A stretch of DNA of 18,354 nt from Bacteroidales bacterium UBA1628 (GTDB lineage Bacteria > Bacteroidota > Bacteroidia > Bacteroidales > UBA932): NCBI GenBank assembly GCA_002321335.1, contig DCMG01000051.1, forward strand, positions 1-18,354. Direction: 5' to 3'. The first letter of the stretch is position 1, and each line of letters opens with the position of its first letter. Below the pieces are notes generated by a model. That model was not told the origin of the DNA. It did not search any database and worked only from the letters and a program-made list of their open reading frames with translations. Shown here in pieces: positions 8,601-14,800 of the stretch. The translations under genes and the position numbers were made by a program.

Positions 8601-9912
8601 GGCCAGCGATGATGCCGAGGACGGCGTCGATCCTGTTGTTGAGGGCTGTGTTGTACTGCTCCACCTTCGTCTCAAGCTTCGTGATCTTGCCGTTGAGGTC
8701 CTCGACAGCCTTGTCAAGTCTCTCGTCAAGAGCGGTGATCTGCTTCTGAAGGTCCTCGTCCACACCGTCAAGAGCCTCGATCTTCTTCGCGAGGGCATCC
8801 TTCTCGGCGTAGATTCCGAGAACGTTCTCGAGGGCGCTGTCGAACTCACCCTGGAACTTGGCGTCCCATGCGGTCTCGAAAGCGGTGTTGAACGCAGGCT
8901 GGAAATACTCTGCCCAAGCCTTGGCGAACTCGGCGGCGAAATCGGTGGTGAACCTTGCCTCGTAAGCGGTCCTGAAGGCCTCGGCGAAGTCAGCCTTGTT
9001 GAACTTCTCGTTGAAGAGCTGGGTGATCTGGTCAGCGAACTCAACATCCTTGGCAAACAGATCTGAGATCTGAGTCTTGATGCTGTCAATCTTCTTGTCG
9101 ATGTTGTCAAGACGTCCGGTGGCGACAAGGTCGGCAGCTACAAGTTCCTCGATCTTGGCCTCAACCTCAGCCTTGAGGGCGTAGGTCTTGAGGGCCTCCT
9201 TGATCTCGGCGATCTCGCCCAGAGCCTTTGTGGCGTCTTCCTGAGCCTTAGCGATGGCTGTCTGAGCCTCGGTCAGCTTGCTGTTGATGCCGGCGATGTC
9301 CACCTTGACGGCGGCGAGGTCGTCACCAAGAGTAGCGACCTTGGACTGAACCGTCTCGAGGGTGGTGTTGAGGGCGGAGATGGTCTCGTTGGCCTTCGCA
9401 AGGGCGTCCTTCGTGGCGAAGACACCGTCAACATACTCCTTGGTGGCGAGACCCTTGATGGTCTCCTGGATTGACTTCACGGTGCTGTCGATTCCGTCAA
9501 CCTTTGTCTGGAGCACACCGATCTGGGAATTCAGGGTGGTCACCTTGTTGGTGAAATCGGTGGTGAGGGCGTTGATCTTGCCCTCGATCTCGGACTTCAG
9601 CGCGCCGTCGGCGGCCTTGTAGTCCTTCTCGAGTTGGGCAATGTCTGCGGCATGCTTCTCCTGAAGCTTGCCAAGGGCGGTCTGGAGATCGGTGATGGCG
9701 GCCTCCGCCTTCACCTTCGCGTCGCTCAGCCCGGAGACGGTCGTCTCAAGGCCTTTGACCTGATCCTCGACATTCTTCAGTCGGCCAGTCTCGAGGTTAT
9801 CGATGCGCTCGTTCGCCTTGTCGATATCCTCAGAGTAGTCCGTACAACCAGTGTACGCGAATGTTGCGCCAGCGATGGCGAACATCGAAACCAATCTAAA
9901 AAATTTGTTCAT
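5662..9912 (-). CDS. Giant coiled-coil surface lipoprotein, paralogue A (promoter ON)
   Basis: 1416 residues. A lipoprotein signal (MNKFFRLVSMFAIAGATFAYTGC) places the lipidated Cys at 23, followed by TDYSED. Acidic residues just after the Cys resemble Bacteroidetes surface-export signals (inference). Residues about 28-300 are long, charged coiled-coil (QTALGKLQEKHAADIAQLEK-type heptads). Residues 309-361 form an aromatic repeat with F/Y/W at every fourth position. A second coil spans about 370-435. FVPEY is at 444-448, then a YRLNPRTVGVD segment and about 950 residues probably rich in beta strands, ending VPVSINYGWGVLADTLTITV. It resembles the coiled-coil lipoproteins of Bacteroidales often labelled 'PL29 lyase N-terminal domain'; I see no lyase evidence. 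Paralogue of the gene at 11823-16382. Expression depends on the invertible promoter at 9951-10095. The function is unknown; adhesion or a surface stalk is a guess. Confidence 0.9.
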   Translation of the reverse strand: MNKFFRLVSMFAIAGATFAYTGCTDYSEDIDKANERIDNLETGRLKNVEDQVKGLETTVSGLSDAKVKAEAAITDLQTALGKLQEKHAADIAQLEKDYKAADGALKSEIEGKINALTTDFTNKVTTLNSQIGVLQTKVDGIDSTVKSIQETIKGLATKEYVDGVFATKDALAKANETISALNTTLETVQSKVATLGDDLAAVKVDIAGINSKLTEAQTAIAKAQEDATKALGEIAEIKEALKTYALKAEVEAKIEELVAADLVATGRLDNIDKKIDSIKTQISDLFAKDVEFADQITQLFNEKFNKADFAEAFRTAYEARFTTDFAAEFAKAWAEYFQPAFNTAFETAWDAKFQGEFDSALENVLGIYAEKDALAKKIEALDGVDEDLQKQITALDERLDKAVEDLNGKITKLETKVEQYNTALNNRIDAVLGIIAGRLTGIVFVPEYYYDGVPAILFETIAYDPLKDADENEVAKDKIDDDQNSVEVNKYAKFSSAVAKAQYRLNPRTVGVDCADFSFVGDKANYVFTRATAPAAPVSIVGAPEYDAATGYVTFSVKKDEKINTDKNVNKNLDIVALKAVLKKGLTEAEAKAEQKPEVYSEYAHVNEIAYCAADLAISDKANLAKYAKDKKAAHEYAKTFKAAAAQNPVYPMPYDKPFDLKKLVATCITTDIETPGLENVQDHANLDLEKYGFTYRFSVAQTPYVVESAETKTDQNTVIECTSAENGTFEVKAAKGVEHNREAIGRTPIVRVDLMHGDNIVTRAFIKLVISVDKTYEISTITDKVLDVTLLCEDDAKAVVSREIPEETLRDAIYRALNLNHVEFWNMYEFDKAWVNKNSKASAITAPVLKDGTASDGKATKKVVWNFTHKEVGVVNELKDKQGSVIEGYLTLKNTLDAFNQYPSEITFKFTVNFKLPAITVVHSEKEIFWKDGELQANVNTPASKTDDSKNCWFNTPIEEQPWYELSVKGLPCNETPAFRITYLVENGKSIKYTGATQGVKLDELNGEVSISLDKSNEAVKAALNSENGLQAKVEWFAVGKSGDVYVLHEFTVNFIRPVTLNLPQTLSVIDALDNGDEVNVGIPGLLTDWRDSVIVAPAGMITKTAEDYYWKKTCSGHAPIVIPGYTKIVKPATFEVVYGDAEAEISTGETYYEATIQLYKNDKVAKWYDYAQEFPDLTQFFTNDYGLCYRDPYTKDWIVFPSDGESVKGDVFVGTGRSENEAILRAKAQVEDALYLTDNTREGLATYGDIDGRTYEVAVVEKEAKATIKYRTIVDIKYVPAETVEVEAKVIPGECNPMPGPSSDAIEEGYTVGCWTWTKYKYNYYDYDLGQYWQFYGPISDIVFDTAKVSTNLADKKLPSGASLVQDGYKLKYKNVLSPVLKSYEIYVPVSINYGWGVLADTLTITVIPQNSVK
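8830..8988 (-). repeat. Period-4 aromatic repeat block in paralogue A
   Basis: Residues 309, 313, 317 and onward to 357 are F,F,Y,F,F,F,W,F,F,F,W,F,F with L at 361: an aromatic at every fourth position with no slip over 13 consecutive steps. The larger unit is 16 residues (48 bp), for example YFQPAFNTAFETAWDA. About three and a half units are present. Confidence 0.9.
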
Positions 9913-9950
9913 AAAGGATAAATGTTAATAAAAAAAGTTAAACGTTGTTC

Positions 9951-9965
9951 CTCCTAGTAATAAAT
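9951..9965 (+). repeat. Inverted repeat arm, proximal, segment A
   Basis: CTCCTAGTAATAAAT; its partner is at 10081-10095 with one mismatch. It lies 39 bp upstream of the start codon of paralogue A. Confidence 0.85.
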
Positions 9966-9976
9966 ATGTTTTGCGG

Positions 9977-9990
9977 CCCCCACGAGGGGG
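9977..9990 (-). other. Leader hairpin of paralogue A
   Basis: The minus strand reads CCCCC-TCGT-GGGGG just downstream of the expected transcription start. The same hairpin in segment B has CCCTC in the left arm, so a C-G pair becomes U-G and the stem survives. No T-tract follows, so it is more likely a 5' stabiliser or control element than a terminator. Confidence 0.55.
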
Positions 9991-10008
9991 TACTCCATAA
10001 CACAACGA

Positions 10009-10040
10009 CAAATATATGGGTTTAATTTTTCATAAGCAAG
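10009..10040 (-). promoter_or_regulatory. Invertible promoter driving paralogue A
   Basis: On the minus strand, CTTG (10040-10037; one mismatch from TTTG), a 20-nt spacer, then a perfect TATATTTG (10016-10009). The predicted start is near 10002, giving a leader of about 90 nt that crosses the proximal inverted repeat. Confidence 0.8.
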
Positions 10041-10080
10041 ATTTTTCTGCAAGAAATCGCCAAAAAACGCTCAAAAAAGC

Positions 10081-10095
10081 ATTTGTTACTAGGAG
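10081..10095 (-). repeat. Inverted repeat arm, distal, segment A
   Basis: ATTTGTTACTAGGAG, partner of 9951-9965. The outer bases continue into AGGAGTGACACTCCT, a small hairpin also present at the distal arm of segment B. Confidence 0.85.
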
Positions 10096-10190
10096 TGACA
10101 CTCCTTTCGCGGCGGGAATCTCCGCCACTCGCTTTCAGGAGGGACATATTCATCGGGCGGCCGCCGGCGCCGACATACGATTTGCATGCG
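10090..10190. other. Conserved distal flank of segment A
   Basis: Outside the distal arm, this stretch is similar to 16560-16660 and in the same orientation. It holds AGGAGT-GAC-ACTCCT, then GGCGGGAATCTCCGCC (a small hairpin), CATATTCA, and ACATACGATTTGCATGCG. It marks the limit of the duplicated cassette. Possible roles are a recombinase accessory site or an outward terminator. Confidence 0.6.
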
Positions 10191-10210
10191 GATTTCACGG
10201 AAATATTCGC

Positions 10211-10218
10211 TATCTTTG
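10211..10218 (+). promoter_or_regulatory. Possible promoter of the DUF1573 gene
   Basis: TATCTTTG matches the TAnnTTTG -7 box exactly, but no TTTG lies 19-21 nt upstream (the nearest is 26 nt away). If used, the leader would be about 165 nt and contain REP-like copy 2. Confidence 0.35.
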
Positions 10219-10241
10219 GGGGCGAAGTTGTAATGGAGCGG

Positions 10242-10265
10242 GTCGCTTCGACAGGCTCAGCGGCC
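10242..10265 (+). repeat. REP-like repeat copy 2
   Basis: CGCTTCGACAGGCTCAGCGG, same orientation on the plus strand as copies 1, 3 and 4. It is intergenic, between the distal flank of segment A and the DUF1573 gene. Confidence 0.7.
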
Positions 10266-10389
10266 AATGAGGTCAGACCCGAAAGCCCTCTAAGAGTATG
10301 GGCGGCAGAAAATCCAATTACACCTATTAATATTATGCTATGGCGCGTATTGCCGCCATCCAAAAGCAGTCAAAGAACAGAACGAAACG

Positions 10390-10839
10390 ATGAGACACTC
10401 AGCGAAAAAACTAATGGCAGCGATGGCAAAAGCAGTGTTGGCCGTCACCCTGATTTCTTCGTCACCTTGGCCAATGAATATGCTCGCTCAGGAAACAGCG
10501 TCATCTCCTAAACCGAAATACAAGGAACTGACGTTCCTTAAGACCATACACGACTTCGGAACGTTCTCCGATGCCAGCGGGCCGAAGACCTGTACATTCA
10601 AGTACAAGAACGAGACCGACATTCCGATATTCATTCGTGATGTGGTGGTTTCGTGCGGCTGCACATCGGCGCAGTGGTCCGGGAAGCCACTCAAGCCGGG
10701 AGAATCCGGCGAGATCAAAGTGACCTTCACCAACGACACCGGCGCGATGATCATGGACAAGACCATCACGGTTTACATGTCATCCCGTGTGAAGCCCGCA
10801 ACCCTGCGGATCAAGGGCATCATCGTCAAAGCCGAATAA
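10390..10839 (+). CDS. Secreted DUF1573-domain protein
   Basis: 149 residues, the only confident plus-strand gene in the window. An N-terminal signal-like segment (MAKAVLAVTLISSSPWPMNM) ends near LAQET, a plausible signal peptidase I site. Residues about 50-147 match DUF1573: HDFGTF, then CTFKYKNETDIPIFI, SCGCTSAQWSGKPLKPGESG, and a VTF..D strand series, an Ig-like periplasmic fold common in Bacteroidetes, of unknown function. An in-frame ATG a few codons downstream is possible, but the chosen start gives the basic n-region. It faces away from paralogue A. Inversion of segment A would place a strong promoter pointing at it, about 280 bp upstream of its start. Confidence 0.88.
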   Translation: MRHSAKKLMAAMAKAVLAVTLISSSPWPMNMLAQETASSPKPKYKELTFLKTIHDFGTFSDASGPKTCTFKYKNETDIPIFIRDVVVSCGCTSAQWSGKPLKPGESGEIKVTFTNDTGAMIMDKTITVYMSSRVKPATLRIKGIIVKAE

Positions 10840-11490
10840 GTCCGCCCGGTTTGTGAATATACTGTCCTGAGGAGCCAACCTCTCTTATTACAGACATACA
10901 GTAGTAGTCGTCAAAAGCCACCGGTGCGCCTTACCATTCATCAATAAGGCGCAGAGCGCCGCATATCGGAAGAGACGAAGGCTTTTACTCAGTTGTTTGT
11001 CCGGTGAAAGCCTCGCTGGCCGGATGAAATGCGTATTATCGTTTGTTTCTCCGGCCAGAGGGCGTTTCGCCGGATGAACATTACACGGAAAAAGGCAATG
11101 GTGTGAATTTCACAAAAGACTTTCAGCCACATGACGAATCTGCGCTGACAGAAGCCTAATCGGGCTGAAAAACTCAAAGGCTATGGCACAAGGTATTCAC
11201 GGAGAAGTGCTTCCCATGTACTTCTGTCCAGCTTTGAGATGAAGGCGTTTCGTAAATCCGTAAGAGCATAGGTATGGGTCCACTGTGAAAATCGAAAAAG
11301 AGACCGTGAACGGAGGCTCTCAGTCTCAAGCTATATATCATCAGATCTGATCCAGAACTTTTACAATTATTTTCAGAAGTAAAAGTGCATATACAGATTT
11401 GCCCACAAGGACGTGTAAAGAAAAAGAAGTGCGCCAAACAACCAACCAAACAAGCCAGTGTAACTTTTCGGAACTATGCGCTTTAGGCTT
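10840..11490. other. Gene-free stretch after DUF1573
   Basis: No reading frame here has recognisable motifs. It holds a perfect stem TGCGCCTTA / TAAGGCGCA (10925-10933 and 10945-10953) without a T-run, perhaps the end of the DUF1573 transcript. It also has two loosely similar 34-bp direct repeats 50 bp apart (10995-11028 and 11045-11078), both ending GCCGGATGAA. The composition looks like decayed sequence. Confidence 0.45.
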
Positions 11491-11712
11491 ACTCCTAATC
11501 CCTTGAGTAACACTTTCGGCCACTTTTGCTCCTCAAGAGTGCATCCCGCACTCTTGGGAAACGTTTCTCGCACTTTTCGCTTCCCGAGGGGGCAGCCAGA
11601 GACTCATGGACGACATTATTTGCTTCTGAAAAACCATCCAGTTTACGCGCGGCAACCTGCTCCGCACTTTGGGGAAGCATATTCACTGATTTCCGGACAT
11701 ACGGCGTTTCAA
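11491..11712. other. Possible decayed third copy of the invertible cassette
   Basis: TTACTCCTAAT at about 11489-11499 resembles the proximal arm of segment B (TTACTCCTAGT). From 11649 on, GCGGC..CTCCGC, CATATTCAcTGA and ACATACGGcGTTT match the distal flank of segment B in order. The spacing from arm to GCGGC is 158 bp here and 159 bp in segment B. A GAGGGGGCAGCC patch and ACATTATTT (about 11615) match GTGGGGGCCGC and ACATATTT. The TATATTTG promoter is absent and no lipoprotein start follows on the left, so it looks dead. Alignment was by eye. Confidence 0.4.
11534..11556. repeat. Perfect 9-bp inverted repeat
   Basis: CAAGAGTGC, 5-nt spacer, GCACTCTTG, inside the possible decayed cassette. 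No T-run; role unknown. Confidence 0.5.
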
Positions 11713-11756
11713 TCGGTGTTTTCGTGGCGTTTGAATTGCGTTTTCGTGGAACAGAC

Positions 11757-11790
11757 AAAAAAGAGGCCGGGGGCGAACGCCCTCGGCCTC
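11757..11790 (-). terminator. Terminator of the right large lipoprotein gene
   Basis: On the minus strand a 12-bp GC-rich stem with one mismatch (GAGGCCGAGGGC with GCCCCCGGCCTC, loop GTTC) is followed by six T (11762-11757). It starts 33 nt after the stop at 11823. Confidence 0.85.
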
Positions 11791-11822
11791 AATCGGTATG
11801 TTTGTCTAAAGACTAGACTTGA

Positions 11823-14800
11823 TTACTTCTGGAAGGTCACGGAAACCACAGCCTCACGTTGATCAACATGAACATAGTCAAGGACGTAGTTCAACTTGGC
11901 GTTGAATCTGAACTCTACAGACTTGGCAAGGTCAGCGAGGTCACCAGTGAAGGTGATGGTACCATTCTCATGATCGTAAGTGAACTTCTCAAGGTTGTAG
12001 ATGCTCTGCTTCTCGCCACCAACAAAAACGTGAACATCCTTGGCCTCAGGGAAGATGACTTTGCAGTCGTAAGTATAAGGATTGGTCTTCTTACCCTTAA
12101 CCGTACCTGTGCTGACAAAAACGCCAGTAAGAGACTTAGCGTCCTGCTTAACGATGTTGCCTTCTTCAAGAACACCCTCAATGATCATGTTGTTCCAAAG
12201 TTTGACAGTCTCACCGGTTGAGCCCACCGGAACAGTCTTCACCACCTTGTCAAACTCGAACTTTGTGACAGGACGCTTAGTAGAGAGTTTCATGACCTCC
12301 TGATCGCCGAGCTTAATGCCATCAAGGTAAAGGGTAGCACCGATCTCGTCATAGCGAGCCGTGTATGAGGCATCCCTATCCTTGGTGAGCCAGTTGATGA
12401 AGTATGGCGCAATTGTAGGGTACTGAGGCGCAGCAGCATTAGGGATAACCTTAACGAGACCTGTAACTTCGTCAATCCTTGGAGCTCTGAGGACACCGTT
12501 CTTAGCATCATCCTTCTTAATCAATTGCTCGTACTGGATGGCAAGTTTATCCTCGGTGATTTCCTTCTGCTTTCCGTCAAGACCTACAACGATGACATAC
12601 TTGCTAAGGTCGATATCCTGCTTAAGGACATACTTGTCGTACTTGGCCTCTGGCAGGATTGTACCCTCCCACTTGTCACTCAGACGGTCTGGAGCCGGAG
12701 CAAGCTTGAAGTCAGGCTTCTCGAAGGCAAGAGCGCTTTCGGTCGTGAAGGTGTAGGTGACACCGTACCAAGTCTTGCGTGTCGCCTCGTAACTGAAGGT
12801 GTCCTCGAATGTCTTGAGGTCAGCCCTGTCAACAACAACGTTGACACCATCATCGGTAACATTGATGGCCGTAACAGATGTGGCAGGGAATGAAGTAACC
12901 TTCTTGCCATCGATGACAGCGTTAAACTTCTGAGTCTTTACCACCTTCTCCTCGTTAACGGAAGCCCAAAGGGTCTTGGCGTCAGCGAAGTATCCGCCGA
13001 TGGCGTCAACGAGAGGCTTGCGGTACTCGTCAACATCGTAAGTTACCTTGAAGGAAGGATCCTTAGAGTTAAACTTGAACGCCTTCGCAGGGAGGGTCAC
13101 AGTCTGATTCTCAGCCATCTTACCGAGAACATACTTGAAGTTGATGATGTAGTCGGTCTGGTTATCATCAACACTATAGATGGCCTTGACTACATAATTG
13201 TTGTCACCTAGCTGAGAGAAGTTATAGGTTCTACCCTTAATAACAACCTTAGCGACATCTTCTACCTTGTCAGCAACTTTAGTAATCTGGATAGGAGCCT
13301 TGGTGACAGGTACTTCAACTGTCTTATCATTGATAGTGCTGGTCACCTTATACTCAGGTCTCAACTTAAGAATATCACCGAGTGAAACGATTGTCTCAGG
13401 ATATGTCTCAAGATACTTGCTCTCAGCGCTCTCCTTCTTGGTCACATAGCACTCGTCGAATGTGATGTCCTTGTCGTATGCTACGCCAGATTCAATCTTC
13501 TTCGTAAGTTCCTTAGCCTTCTTGTAAGACCAGTCAATGCGGTTGGCATCATAAGGAGTTACATCGAAGGTAACCTTGCGACGGATGATCTCGTAGTCGG
13601 CGGTTTTAACCGGAATCACGTTCTTGACGCCCGCGAGTGAGAAGTTGGCGGTGTGGGTCATGTGTGAGCCTACAGCGGCCTTAGGGTTGGAGAGAACCTC
13701 TGTCTCGTTCATGGAAATGTAAGCGGCAGCGAGAGTCATCTCGAAGTCAACCTTGCTGAAGAACTTGGCGTTGGCCTTTGGATCGGCGGCGGCGGCGACA
13801 GTCATCGCAGGGGTGATCTTGGCAGGATCAACGTTCATGATCGCGGCAGCATCAGCGATGGTTCTGTACTTGGCATCCTCGAATGTCTCGCCTTTCCTGA
13901 AGTCAGCGATGTAAACAGCGTAATCGTAACCCTTGAAATAGTTCCAAACGGCAGGAGCGTCTGACCATTCCTTCTGAATCTTAGAATTATCAATGAGCTT
14001 TACTTCGTTCGTAAAGTCGTAAATCGTGAAGGCATCTGTCAATTCGCAGCCGGCGGAGAGCCTTACAGGAACGTAGGCGGACTCGATGTACTTGCCGGCG
14101 TCTTTTTTCTCGACTTTTGCGTTACCCTCTTCATCCACAGTGTTGATCTCTGTTTCGGCTGGGGCCTCTACGCGGAGGGCGATGGCGAATGATGAAGCGT
14201 GGTCGGCGGCAGAAGAGATGACAGGGGTACCGCTAGGATATTCAGGAAGTTCGTAGTCAACGCCCTCTCCGAAGATGGCCTCTACCTTGACGATTCCGTT
14301 CGCAGCAGCGACAGCCGACTTGATTGTGGCGGTGGCAGCCTCAGCGGCTCCGCGAGTAAAGTGGTGCTTCAGAGGGACAGCGACGATGGATGCTTTGCCG
14401 CTCTCAAGCATCTTTGCCACATCCTCAGCCTGAGTGCGAGGGTAAACCTCGAAGCTGGCGACAACGGTCTTGTCTGAAAGTGGATATGACTTGCCGGCCT
14501 TTTCATTATAGATATAGTAGTAATAGAGAGAAGCGCACATGTCATCGTACTCAGGGACGAATGTCACGCTCTGGATGCGGTTCGCAAGGTCTCCGATGAC
14601 GAGGATGATGTCGCCGATAGTATCGTCGATACGGGTGACAGCGGCGTCTACCTTATCCTCAAGAGGTTTGATCTTATTGTTGATGAGATCCGTCTTGGCG
14701 GCGTTAACCTTCTCAAGGATGGCCTCACTTACAACGCCATTGTCCGCGATAGCACCAGCGATGGCCGTTTCAAAAGCGGTGTTGAATGAACTCTGGAAGT

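Larger units (their letters stand above)
9951..10095. other. Invertible promoter segment A (ON orientation)
   Basis: 145 bp bounded by inverted repeats CTCCTAGTAATAAAT (9951-9965) and ATTTGTTACTAGGAG (10081-10095), 14 of 15 bases matching. The interior is closely related to the segment at 16419-16565 but lies in the opposite orientation relative to its downstream gene, while the outer flanks of both loci keep the same orientation. That is the signature of site-specific inversion. In this orientation the internal promoter points at paralogue A. Confidence 0.85.

Noticed and set aside
5662..9912. Polysaccharide lyase activity for the large lipoproteins
   Set aside because: Related proteins carry a 'PL29 lyase N-terminal' label, but only the coiled-coil lipoprotein part resembles them; I see no catalytic domain.
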